Part shown: positions 1 through 7,172 of the stretch, piece after piece
How the letters are laid out: the number at the start of each line of letters is the position of its first letter
Numbering within the stretch: the stretch's first letter is position 1
Source: DASXUX01 sp036504595
Lineage (GTDB): Bacteria; Planctomycetota; SZUA-567; H5-PLA8
Length of the DNA: 34,582 nt
NCBI GenBank assembly: GCA_036504595.1
Contig: DASXUX010000009.1
Location: 1 to 34,582 of the forward strand
Reading direction: 5' to 3'
Program-made: the position numbers and the translations under genes
The notes under the pieces: generated by a model
Told to the model about the DNA's origin: nothing
The model's database searches: none
Seen by the model: only the letters and a program-made list of their open reading frames with translations

Positions 1-1
1 C

Positions 2-181
2 GTCGCCTCGTGCGGCAAGTGCGAGCAGCCGAAAACGCGATGCAACAGTTGCGACCAGCCCAAAGCCAAGTGCCACACCTGCAACACCTGCAATACGGGC
101 TGCGGCGAAACAGTGGTGCTGATGTACGACAACAACTACAATGACGGCCTGACGGCACACATCAATGGCCGCCGCCGCTAG
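2..181 (+). CDS. C-terminal part of a Cys-rich protein (5' end outside window)
   Basis: An open frame enters from the left edge and ends at TAG 179-181, leaving 59 residues. The visible part is built on Cys pairs in a short repeating pattern (CGKC-EQPK, CNSC-DQPK, then CHTC, CNTC and a last Cys), followed by a Cys-free tail ending in NGRRR. Spaced CxxC pairs suggest metal binding or disulfides, but no family is recognised. A strong terminator follows 26 bp later, so this is the end of its transcript. Function unknown; the reading frame is well supported by the regular Cys spacing and the terminator position. Confidence 0.65.
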   Translation, partial: VASCGKCEQPKTRCNSCDQPKAKCHTCNTCNTGCGETVVLMYDNNYNDGLTAHINGRRR

Positions 182-206
182 ACCGCGATCGAAAAGCATG
201 ATGGAA

Positions 207-240
207 CCCGGTCCAACCAAAGGTTGGACCGGGGCTTTTG
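207..240 (+). terminator. Rho-independent terminator
   Basis: A perfect 12-bp inverted repeat (207-218 with 222-233, 3-nt AAA loop) rich in G/C is followed by GCTTTTG. It lies just downstream of the Cys-rich frame that stops at 181 and closes that transcript. Confidence 0.9.
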
Positions 241-364
241 TTGGAAGTATAATCACGGTGTTGAAGGGCTGCAGCTTGGGCATGCGTAGAAGTTTGGCAC
301 ATGCGGCACACGAATCGCGCGCGCATTTGTGAAGGCATCTGGGCTGCGCCTGGGGAAGGTGAAC

Positions 365-565
365 ATGACCGAACCGTTGCTGGGGGAGTTTAAGGTGTTC
401 CAACTGAACGAGAGGGCGCTTTGCGCAGCAAACCCAGGGAAGTACGTGCTGATTAAAGGGCAAGATATCATTGGCACCTACGGCAAACAGTACGATGCGA
501 TTTCGGAAGCGTACACGCGCTTCGGAAATGTGCCGTTCTTCATTAAACGTATTGCATCGCAGTGA
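365..565 (+). CDS. DUF5678-like small protein, partner of the downstream protease
   Basis: The product is a 66-residue soluble protein with no signal peptide or membrane segment. The core reads NPGKYVLIKGQDIIGTYGK, then a helix (YDAISEAYTRFG) and a beta strand (VPFFIKRI). This is the pattern of DUF5678-type proteins, small beta-alpha domains centred on 'PGKYV..K....G.Y'. ATG 365 is preferred over the in-frame GTG at 329 because GGGGAAGG lies just upstream. The stop sits at the head of the aspartic protease gene, 26 nt before its preferred start, so the two are very likely co-transcribed. DUF5678-like proteins next to retropepsin-like proteases is, to my recollection, a recurrent bacterial arrangement of unknown role; that part is from memory and not visible here. 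Confidence 0.75.
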   Translation: MTEPLLGEFKVFQLNERALCAANPGKYVLIKGQDIIGTYGKQYDAISEAYTRFGNVPFFIKRIASQ

Positions 566-591
566 CCGCCCGCCAATGGAGAGCTCGGGTT

Positions 592-1020
592 ATGCCTTCG
601 TTCACAATTCACAATCCTCAGATTCTCTCCGCCGGACTTGTGGCGCCGGTGAGTGTCTGCATCTGCGCCGCTGCGGAGGAGTCTTTCAGGAAGAGCGGCC
701 TGGCCTTACCGCAGCCCATTCTCACCGATGCAAAGATCGACACCGGCGCCGATCGCAGCGTGATCGGGAAGGGCATCGCAGCGCGGCTGGGGTTGAAGCC
801 GGCCGGTGTTTGCCTGGTCGATACGCCATCGTCGAAGAACTTCCTTTGTTATGAATACGCCTTGCGACTCGTCTTCTCAAACGACGTGGTTTGGCAAGGT
901 ATCATGCTGGAACTTCCCGCCGCCAAGGAGAGCATCGAGATCCTTATAGGTCGCGACATCCTCAGCAACGGCGCACTCATATATATCGGTTATGACAATT
1001 CGTTCAGCCTGTGCTTCTGA
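592..1020 (+). CDS. Retropepsin-like aspartic protease
   Basis: A 142-residue single-domain protein resembling retroviral-type (clan AA) aspartic proteases. The catalytic motif appears as KIDTGADRSVIG, matching the D-[ST]-G-A-x-x-[ST] signature, and the conserved C-terminal Ile-Gly-Arg-Asp (ILIGRDIL) matches the family's second hallmark. Such proteases have one Asp per chain and act as dimers, consistent with this length. There is no clear signal peptide, so a cytoplasmic location is likely. ATG 592 is chosen because GGAGAG (578-583) lies 8 nt upstream. GTG 562, which would overlap the preceding stop as GTGA, has no ribosome-binding site. The upstream DUF5678-like gene forms an operon with it. 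The substrate cannot be deduced. Confidence 0.85.
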   Translation: MPSFTIHNPQILSAGLVAPVSVCICAAAEESFRKSGLALPQPILTDAKIDTGADRSVIGKGIAARLGLKPAGVCLVDTPSSKNFLCYEYALRLVFSNDVVWQGIMLELPAAKESIEILIGRDILSNGALIYIGYDNSFSLCF

Positions 1021-1501
1021 AACAACGCCTGCCAGCACAGCCCGAAGTCCACTTGAAGATCCCGCTCTACCTGCGAGAGCGAAAATCGGACAGTGATAAG
1101 CGATTATCGATCTCGTCCCTCATTTCGGCGCATCTCGACCTTGGAATCTTAGTCGTCTTTCCGGCAAGACGCACAGCACAGCGCCACCGCCATCAACTCA
1201 CGCAACCCTTGTAAGAGACGGTTCTTCCCCCCTTAGCACACTCGCCGTTCCGAATGCGAACAAGGGGCTAAGGAACGAACCATCCAATGCCCTTTTACGC
1301 TGTCGGCACACCGCGTGCGGACACTGGCATTCGGACTCTTCCCGCACAGCGGTGTCAATTGAGCCTGTCCATTCGCTTGGCGGTCGGCCTCTGGTGGGGA
1401 CTGCAAAGCGGGCACGAAGAAGTCCCGTTGTCTGCTCGTGCTGTTCAGATGGTGCTGAGTCGCCATTTTCGAGAAGTACTAGGTGGGTTCAAGGAGGAGT
1501 T
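1021..1501. other. Intergenic region, 481 bp, with one putative motif
   Basis: No convincing gene is seen; the open frames here lack ribosome-binding sites and recognisable sequence. It contains one instance of a 28-nt motif (1085-1112, TCGG near its start and ATTATCG near its end) also seen in four other intergenic regions. A loose inverted repeat CCTTAGC/GCTAAGG (1231-1237 with 1267-1273) is present. The region ends with AAGGAGG, the ribosome-binding site of the next gene. Confidence 0.5.
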
Positions 1502-1645
1502 ATGAAGATTTGGCTGGTTTTGTTGGCGATCTGGATGCTTGTGTACGGTGCAGCAGCAATCTTTCACCTTAGTTTCGAAGGCATGGGCGCGGTCATGGGC
1601 ATTCTGGCCATCGCAGATGGCATTCTGATTTTCATGAACAAGTAG
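1502..1645 (+). CDS. 47-aa two-helix membrane micro-protein
   Basis: A short hydrophobic protein starting MKIWLVLLAIWMLVYGAAA, with a second hydrophobic stretch (GAVMGILAIADGILIFM) after a short loop, so two transmembrane helices filling the whole chain. AAGGAGG ends a few nucleotides before ATG 1502, which decides this start over upstream in-frame codons. Small hydrophobic proteins of this layout are common next to stress and envelope genes in environmental bacteria, but no named domain can be assigned. It stands alone between a long intergenic region and the secreted YXWGXW gene. Expression is well supported by the ribosome-binding site; the role is unknown. Confidence 0.75.
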   Translation: MKIWLVLLAIWMLVYGAAAIFHLSFEGMGAVMGILAIADGILIFMNK

Positions 1646-1728
1646 CTCTGTTTCTGAAGGGCGCGACGTGTGCAGCGCTCTTAAGACAAACACTTGTCAT
1701 ACGGCTTACTTAGAAAAGGCGGTGAAGC

Positions 1729-3576
1729 ATGTTGCATAAACTCAGTTGTTTGCTGTTAGCTACGATGGCGCTGTGTTGCGGCGCGTTCGGTGCAACGGCA
1801 GGAGTGGACGACGTCATCAAGCTGCAGCGGTCTGCAGTCGGAGACGACGTTCTGATCGCTTTTGTGCAGGACTCGACTGTCGCATATGACTTGACAGCCG
1901 AGGACATTCAGCGGCTCGACGACGCCAACGTGCCTTCAACTGTGATCGTGGCAATGCTCGATCACGGCAAGCAACTGCGCAGTGCGCCCGCCGACCTGCC
2001 GCTCCCTCCGGCTTCGCCGGCGGTCACGGTGGCACCAGCATCCAGCCCAACTGCTGTGGTATACGCGCCCGCCCCCGAGCAGGCGAATATCACCCTCTTC
2101 TACGAAGCGCTGTCCCCCTACGGCACCTGGTCTCAAGATGAGGGAAATGGCTGGGTGTGGGAGCCATCGGATGGCATGCGAGACACGAGTTGGCGCCCCT
2201 ATGCAAACGACGGACATTGGACTTGGACGGACCATGGCTGGTATTGGGAATCTGAATCCCCGTACGGCTGGGCCACGTACCATTACGGGCGTTGGGGTTA
2301 CAACTCCCACCATCGTTGGAGTTGGGCGCCGGACAATGTTTGGGGACCCGCCTGGGTTGATTGGCGGCAGTCGGATGATTATTACGGCTGGGCGCCGCTC
2401 CCGTTCGGTTCACGGTTTGAAGTAGGCGTCGGTTTCAGTTTTGGCGGCAGAAACAGGGGCTTTGACTTTCACGCCGACTTGGACGAGAGCTACTATAGTT
2501 TCGTGCCCTCTGGCAATTTCCTTGATATCAACCTGGGCCTCGTCCTGGAGCGGAATGACCGGCGCCGGCACGATTTCTATGGCCGGACTAGAGTCGTCAA
2601 CAACACATACGTATACAACGACAACCGTATTATCAACAACGGCGTCCCCGTGGCTAGCGTTCAGCGCGCTACGAATCGCAAGATTGAACGGGTCGCCGTG
2701 GTGGATGCCAATATCGCCGTGGGACAGCCTATCCGAGGCGAGCGCCACACGGCTAACCGAATCGAAGCATACCGGCCCAAGTTGGCCAATGTAGCGCCGG
2801 TGGAACCACCCGTTATGGTAGCGCGCCAGAAAGCCGCCGCGCTGCACGCAAGCGTCGCCGTCAAAGCCGAGGACCGCAAGACCGTCGCGGTGGACCGTCA
2901 GGCCGACCGCCAGGCTGCCAGCCGGCGAGTTGAGGAAACAAAAGCGCTGCTCAAAGACAAGCAGACAAGTTCGGCTCTGGATCGTAAAGCAACGGTCGAA
3001 ACGAATAGAGCCGCCAAAGTGGACGCTTCTTTTGAGAAGCAGCACGAGAGAGAGGAAGCTGCGAAGGAGCGAAAAACATCGGCAGAAGAGAAGCAACAAG
3101 CGAACGAGAAGGTGCGCGAGGCAAAGGCGGAAGCCAAGGTGCGCGAGAAGACCAGTGAACAACCCTCGAAATCGGAAGCACAACCACGCTCCACGAACAA
3201 CGAAGCGGCTGCCGAACGTGGCGCCGCAAACAGGGAAGCGGCAGCAGAGCGTAAAGCTGCAACAGAGTCCAATCGAGAAGTAAAGCAGAACACTGCAAAG
3301 GAAAAGCAAAGTGCGACCAACGAGGCCGCCGCCGAACGGAGCGCTGCGAACAAGGAAGCTGCAGCAGAGCGCAGTTCAGCGAACAGGGAAGCTGCGGTGG
3401 AGCATAAAGCGGCAGCAGAGACTAATCGAGAAGCGAAGCAGAGTGCTGCTGAAGAAAAGCGGAGTGCGAACAAGGAAGCCGCCGCCGAACGGAAAGACGC
3501 AGCGGCGGACGAGAAAGACAACAAACGCGAAGAGCGCGGTGCAGCCAAAGACGAAAAGGCTCACGAAAGAAAGTAG
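1729..3576 (+). CDS. Secreted YXWGXW/DUF6600-type protein with long charged helical tail
   Basis: A 615-residue exported protein. Residues 1-22 are a signal peptide. Residues ~25-80 are a small helical module (VDDVIKLQ...DVLI...LTAEDIQRL...VPSTVIVAML) that recurs in the next gene. A Pro/Ala-rich linker follows. Residues ~120-230 form a Trp/Tyr-rich domain with repeated GxWxW and YGWA.. motifs (GHWTWTDHGWYW, YGWATYHYGRW, WAPDNVWGPAWVDWRQ, YYGWAPLP), typical of YXWGXW/DUF6600 proteins. Residues ~285-330 contain NNTYVYNDNRIINNG, matched in the paralogue at 24275-25639. From ~370 to the end the chain is low-complexity, highly charged alpha helix with many EAAAER-AANK repeats, probably a long coiled coil. 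The tail suggests a periplasmic or surface-exposed stalk. Function unknown. Confidence 0.85.
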   Translation: MLHKLSCLLLATMALCCGAFGATAGVDDVIKLQRSAVGDDVLIAFVQDSTVAYDLTAEDIQRLDDANVPSTVIVAMLDHGKQLRSAPADLPLPPASPAVTVAPASSPTAVVYAPAPEQANITLFYEALSPYGTWSQDEGNGWVWEPSDGMRDTSWRPYANDGHWTWTDHGWYWESESPYGWATYHYGRWGYNSHHRWSWAPDNVWGPAWVDWRQSDDYYGWAPLPFGSRFEVGVGFSFGGRNRGFDFHADLDESYYSFVPSGNFLDINLGLVLERNDRRRHDFYGRTRVVNNTYVYNDNRIINNGVPVASVQRATNRKIERVAVVDANIAVGQPIRGERHTANRIEAYRPKLANVAPVEPPVMVARQKAAALHASVAVKAEDRKTVAVDRQADRQAASRRVEETKALLKDKQTSSALDRKATVETNRAAKVDASFEKQHEREEAAKERKTSAEEKQQANEKVREAKAEAKVREKTSEQPSKSEAQPRSTNNEAAAERGAANREAAAERKAATESNREVKQNTAKEKQSATNEAAAERSAANKEAAAERSSANREAAVEHKAAAETNREAKQSAAEEKRSANKEAAAERKDAAADEKDNKREERGAAKDEKAHERK

Positions 3577-3587
3577 TGTTCGCATCG

Positions 3588-3637
3588 ACGAGCGCTGGCC
3601 GAACAGCACAAAGCTGTCGACCAGTGCTCGTTAATTT
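3588..3637 (+). terminator. Long nested hairpin after the YXWGXW gene
   Basis: An 11-bp stem (ACGAGCGCTGG 3588-3598 with CCAGTGCTCGT 3621-3631, one G-T pair) encloses a second 5-bp hairpin (3603-3607 with 3613-3617) and is followed by TAATTT. It lies 11 bp past the stop codon. It could terminate transcription or protect the 3' end of the upstream mRNA; the poor T-tract leaves this open. Confidence 0.5.
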
Positions 3638-3664
3638 ACTCACAACACTTTGGGAGGCCGGAAA

Positions 3665-3940
3665 ATGAAACGAATCCTGGTTGGGGCCGCGGTGGTTGGT
3701 GCACTTGCAGTGGGCGGCGTATGGATTGCCAGGCCGAAGACAGCCAGCAGCGACACAATCGTCAGCATGGCGAAACGCGGCGCCAGCGAGACGGAGATGC
3801 TGAAGACCGCTACGGAAAGTCATCCATACCGACTAAACGCGGACGATGTGATCAAGCTCAAGGCCGCCGGCGTTCCAGAAACGGTGATCATCGAGATGCT
3901 CCACAACACCGCCACGAATTCCGTTGCCATCCAAAAATAG
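3665..3940 (+). CDS. Small membrane-anchored protein sharing a helical module with its neighbour
   Basis: A 91-residue protein whose N-terminal hydrophobic segment (ILVGAAVVGALAVGGVWIA) acts as an uncleaved anchor or signal peptide. The rest is one helical module: DTIVSMAKRGASETEMLK, then YRLNADDVIKLKAAGVPETVIIEML. This matches residues ~25-80 of the upstream YXWGXW protein, where the same 'L.A.D...L....VP..VI..ML' pattern is seen. GGGAGG (3652-3657) lies 7 nt before ATG 3665, deciding the start. Sharing the module suggests the two proteins work in the same complex or bind the same partner, possibly through the module itself. No enzymatic motif is present and the function is unknown. Confidence 0.8.
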   Translation: MKRILVGAAVVGALAVGGVWIARPKTASSDTIVSMAKRGASETEMLKTATESHPYRLNADDVIKLKAAGVPETVIIEMLHNTATNSVAIQK

Positions 3941-3958
3941 AATGGCGAAAGGCAGTAT

Positions 3959-3980
3959 CTCCGAGTTCCGGAGCCTTTTT
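3959..3980 (+). terminator. Probable rho-independent terminator
   Basis: CTCCG (3959-3963) pairs with CGGAG (3969-3973) around a 5-nt loop and is followed by CC and five T residues. The stem is short but the T-tract and its place 18 bp past the preceding stop support a terminator. Confidence 0.6.
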
Positions 3981-4090
3981 GACGATAAGCAATTACTCCA
4001 ACCGCAGGCACAAAGGTATGTCCATCGATAGCGATGCGGCGTGACGTTTGCATCTTTACGTGATGTTTGATTCCTTTAAAGGACAATAGC

Positions 4091-4246
4091 ATGCTAGGTA
4101 CAATCTTAGTGGTCGTCTTGATTTTGGCTTTGCTCGGGGCGATTCCGACCTGGAATCACAGTCGAGAATGGGGCTTTTACCCCAGTGGCGGGGTAAGCCT
4201 CCTTCTGGTGGTAGTAATCGTTCTGTTGCTGTCGGGCCGCATTTGA
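4091..4246 (+). CDS. DUF3309 family 51-aa membrane protein
   Basis: The 51-residue product starts MLGTILVVVLILALLGAIPTW, has a short polar turn with HSREWGFYPSGG, then a second hydrophobic stretch ending LLLSGRI. This is the DUF3309 pattern: helix, 'GA.PTW..SR.WGYYPSGG', helix. Both the turn motif and the length match the family, whose members are usually ~50 residues with two membrane helices. AAAGGA lies about 8 nt before ATG 4091. The gene is shorter than most length cut-offs and is easily missed. Members are frequent near stress and envelope genes, but the biochemical role is unknown. Confidence 0.9.
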   Translation: MLGTILVVVLILALLGAIPTWNHSREWGFYPSGGVSLLLVVVIVLLLSGRI

Positions 4247-4711
4247 CTCTGGCCAATTGCACCCTTGTTGGCGTTTTTGTCAATCACTCCACGCCCCAGC
4301 CAGGCATCATGCTTACGCTGGTGGCTACGCACAGCGGTCCGAACGCCGTGGGCAGCTTGGCGATGTGGCTCGCGATCGAATACTTCGGCCTGGATCTTAA
4401 CGTCCGCTCTCTCGCATTTAGTAATAATCATGAAGTCGATTTTCGGCCCCATGATCGATTCTATTCGTTTCGATCTCACCGACCACGCCCAGTTCTTTCG
4501 AGCTCGCAATCGATGACATGATGGGATCCGGCGGCTGCCCGACCATACGAATATCGATCAATGGAATAATGAAAATCGGTGGTCTCGGCGATTAGGTGTC
4601 CGGCTCGGGCCCGCGATAGCTCCTGCTGTGAGGCAATTATGCTGATGGCACAATAAGTGTGCTGGTGAGTCAGGAACTAGATCCATTTCGATCAAACAAA
4701 GGAGGTGCGTT
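4247..4711. other. Intergenic region, 465 bp, nothing identified
   Basis: No open frame here has both a ribosome-binding site and recognisable protein sequence. A 28-codon frame at about 4430 (MKSIFGPMIDS...) has no supporting context. The last bases carry the strong AAAGGAGGTG ribosome-binding site (about 4698-4707) of the next gene. The length leaves room for a regulated promoter, but none is identified. Confidence 0.45.
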
Positions 4712-6880
4712 GTGAGAGCTAAATTCGGTCTGTTGTCCGCATGGGTTTGCGCGACATTGTTGGCTTGTGCTGGCGGCGCGTACGCTGCGGGCAACCAGAT
4801 GGACATCATTCACTTCAAAGATAAGGTGGACAAGGAGACGGCGAGCCAACTGCAAACCACCTTTGCCGGTGTCAACGTGCTTGGCTTGCCAACTACGGGC
4901 AAAAAGCCAGTACCCTCGCTAGCCGGCCAGACCGTCACATTTACCATCGGCGATGCTTCGTTTCAGGGCACGGCGGACTCAAAAGGCAAGGTAGCCACTC
5001 CCTTCAATGCGATGCTGAAAGGCACTACGTTCTCGCTGAAGTACAAGGGCCTTCCGTTGATTTCGCTGTTGCCTCTCGCGGCGCCCGATGGCAAGGGTAA
5101 GTCCGTAGCCGTTCACTTCAAGGTTACCGCCACCGTGCCAGGCCAGACGGCTGTCGTCTTGGTAGATAAGACCGTAGGGCTGATTTACAGCGCCACAAAA
5201 GGCAATTTCTCGGGGAAAGGGCCGGCTCCTAAGTCAGACACAACGGTCCCTACGATAGCGAGCACATACCCCTTGGATGCCGCCACCGGAGTCCTCATCA
5301 ATCAGCAGGTCACTGCGACTTTTAGCGAGGAAATGGATTCTTCAACGATCACTTCATTTACCATGAGCTTGCAGCAAGGGACGACGCCGGTCACGGGTAC
5401 TGTGAGCTACGCTGCCGGTATCGCGACCTTTACGCTATCAAGCGATCTCGCCCCCGACACGGTATATACGGCTACGGTTTCCACTGGAGCCAAAGACCTT
5501 GCAGGAAACGCACTGGCCAGCAATTTCGTGTGGACATTCACGACGGGTGCAACCGCTGACAGCACGCCCCCGACTGTGACGTCAACAAATCCTACAAGCA
5601 ATGCGAGCGGCGTGGCGATCAACACCGCGATCGCTGCGACATTTAGTGAGGCGATGAGCCCCTCAAGCCTGACAGCGGCGACTTTCACGCTGCAACAAGG
5701 AACGACGGCCGTTCAAGGCTCCGTCAGCTACAGCGGCACGACGGCTACTTTTGCGCCGGCAGCAAACTTAACGGCGAGCACCGTCTATACGGCCAGTATT
5801 TCCACCGGGGCAACAGACCTGGCAGGCAACCCACTGGCAGCAAATGTCGTGTGGACGTTCACGACGGGTGCAGCCGCGGACAGCACGCCACCGACTGTGA
5901 CGTCAACAAATCCTGCCAACAATGCGAGCGGCGTGGCCATCAATGCCGGGATAGCTGGGACATTTAGCGAGGCCATGAGCCCCTCAAGCTTGACAACGAC
6001 TACTTTCACACTACAGCAAGGAACGACGGCCGTTCAAGGTTCCGTAAGCTACAACGGCACGACTGCTACTTTTGCGCCCACAGGTAACTTAACAGCGAGT
6101 ACCATCTATACGGCCACCATTTCTACCGGGGCCAAGGACCTCGCGGGCAACCCACTGGCAGCAAATTTCATCTGGAGCTTTACAACAGGTGCAACCGCAG
6201 CGAAAGGCCCAGCGCCGGTGTCTCTTGGGATGGCCGGAAACTTCGCGATTCTGGCGAAATCAGGAATCGATACGGTTCCAACCTCCGCAGTAACTGGAGA
6301 CATTGGCGTCAGTCCAGCCGCCGCCACGTTCATAACAGGATTTGGCTTAACAGCCGATTCCTCGAATGTGTTTGCGACGTCCCCTCAAGTAACCGGTAAG
6401 GTATACGCAGCCAACTATGCTGTACCTACTCCCAGTAACCTGACCACGGCCGTGAGCGACATGGAAACGGCATTCACCGACGCTGCCGGACGGCCGACAC
6501 CAGACTTCACAGATCTGGGCGCAGGAGATATAAGCGGGTTGACTCTTGTTCCTGGTCTCTACAAATGGGGTACCGGTCTATCTATCAATACAGACATCAC
6601 TCTAGCCGGTGGCCCGAACGATGTATGGATCTTCCAAGTAAGCAAAGACATTACTCAGGCTAACGGGGTCAAAATTATATTGACCGGCGGAGCACTTCCC
6701 AAAAATATTTTCTGGCAGTCGGCCGGTGTAGTCTCGCTGGGAACGACCGCGCACTTCGAAGGTGTCATCCTGTCACAAACAGCAATCACGCTTGATACGG
6801 GCGCATCGATCAATGGTAGACTGCTATCTCAGACCGCGGTGACACTGAAATCGAGTACTGTTACGCAACCTGCTCCGTAA
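4712..6880 (+). CDS. Secreted multi-Ig protein with C-terminal ice-binding-like (DUF3494) domain
   Basis: A 722-residue exported protein started by GTG 4712 behind AAAGGAGGTG. Residues 1-26 are a signal peptide. Residues ~28-165 form an unassigned beta-rich N-terminal domain. Three Ig-like domains of the Big_5/SbsA type follow at ~176-282, 283-389 and 390-496, each with the '..P...ATGV..N..I.ATFSE.M' opening and 'YTATIS.GA.DLAGN.LA.NF.WTFTTG' end. Residues ~500-722 match the ice-binding-like DUF3494 domain (LGMAGNFAILAKSGI..., TGDIGVSP, GLYKWGTGLSI, WIFQVSKDI, GRLLSQTAVTL), a beta-helix fold. In characterised members this fold binds ice; many homologues are adhesins or surface proteins with untested activity. 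No LPXTG or outer-membrane anchor is visible. Surface attachment or secretion is inferred. Confidence 0.88.
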   Translation: MRAKFGLLSAWVCATLLACAGGAYAAGNQMDIIHFKDKVDKETASQLQTTFAGVNVLGLPTTGKKPVPSLAGQTVTFTIGDASFQGTADSKGKVATPFNAMLKGTTFSLKYKGLPLISLLPLAAPDGKGKSVAVHFKVTATVPGQTAVVLVDKTVGLIYSATKGNFSGKGPAPKSDTTVPTIASTYPLDAATGVLINQQVTATFSEEMDSSTITSFTMSLQQGTTPVTGTVSYAAGIATFTLSSDLAPDTVYTATVSTGAKDLAGNALASNFVWTFTTGATADSTPPTVTSTNPTSNASGVAINTAIAATFSEAMSPSSLTAATFTLQQGTTAVQGSVSYSGTTATFAPAANLTASTVYTASISTGATDLAGNPLAANVVWTFTTGAAADSTPPTVTSTNPANNASGVAINAGIAGTFSEAMSPSSLTTTTFTLQQGTTAVQGSVSYNGTTATFAPTGNLTASTIYTATISTGAKDLAGNPLAANFIWSFTTGATAAKGPAPVSLGMAGNFAILAKSGIDTVPTSAVTGDIGVSPAAATFITGFGLTADSSNVFATSPQVTGKVYAANYAVPTPSNLTTAVSDMETAFTDAAGRPTPDFTDLGAGDISGLTLVPGLYKWGTGLSINTDITLAGGPNDVWIFQVSKDITQANGVKIILTGGALPKNIFWQSAGVVSLGTTAHFEGVILSQTAITLDTGASINGRLLSQTAVTLKSSTVTQPAP
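5558..6199 (+). repeat. Tandem 321-bp repeat (two Ig-like units)
   Basis: Positions 5558-5878 and 5879-6199 are two direct repeats of exactly 321 bp (107 codons) with very high nucleotide identity, for example CTGTGACGTCAACAAATCCT in both. A third, more diverged unit precedes them at 5237-5557. The close identity points to recent duplication or ongoing gene conversion inside the gene. Confidence 0.9.
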
Positions 6881-6904
6881 CATTTGTATTCTGAGTCCGT
6901 TGTA

Positions 6905-6934
6905 TTGCGCACGAGTTAACCAACTCGTGCGCAA
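6905..6934 (+). terminator. Terminator hairpin after the ice-binding-like gene
   Basis: A perfect 13-bp inverted repeat (6905-6917 with 6922-6934, loop AACC) lies 25 bp past the stop and is followed by TTCATTT. Its symmetry allows it to act on either strand. Confidence 0.8.
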
Positions 6935-6956
6935 TTCATTTCACGGGAAGTCAGTC

Positions 6957-7172
6957 TCATCGACGATGGCTGGCGTCAATCCATTTCTTCAGCAGGCAGC
7001 GCAGATCGTCGACGTCCAGGTCGGTTCGGAATAGCTCGCGCGCCCGTTCCAGATTTCTGCGGATCACGGGCTTGAGTTCCGCAATCGTGACCGATGCTTC
7101 GGGCTTCTTGCTCGCAGCGAGCCGCGCATCAACCTGCTGGATTTCATTGATGGCGCCGAAAGTGGCCGTTCA
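6957..7172 (-). pseudogene. C-terminal fragment of an unidentified, possibly recombinase-related gene
   Basis: On the minus strand an open frame without a start runs into TGA at 6957-6959. It encodes about 65 residues including INEIQQVDARLAASKK, ELKPVIRRNLERAREL and LRCLLKKWIDASHRR. The charged helical composition resembles the coiled C-terminal region of large serine recombinases, but this is weak. The fragment abuts, head to head, the recombinase remnant beginning near 7160, with no room for a promoter or start. It is best read as one side of a broken mobile-element junction. Confidence 0.4.

Noticed and set aside
562..591. GTG 562 as the start of the protease gene
   Set aside because: It would give a neat GTGA overlap, but lacks a ribosome-binding site, while ATG 592 has GGAGAG at good spacing. 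It is kept as an alternative.
2410..3548. Long minus-strand open frames opposite the YXWGXW gene
   Set aside because: They mirror the repetitive Ala/Glu/Lys coding strand, have no ribosome-binding site and give Leu/Phe/Arg/Ser-rich low-complexity sequence.
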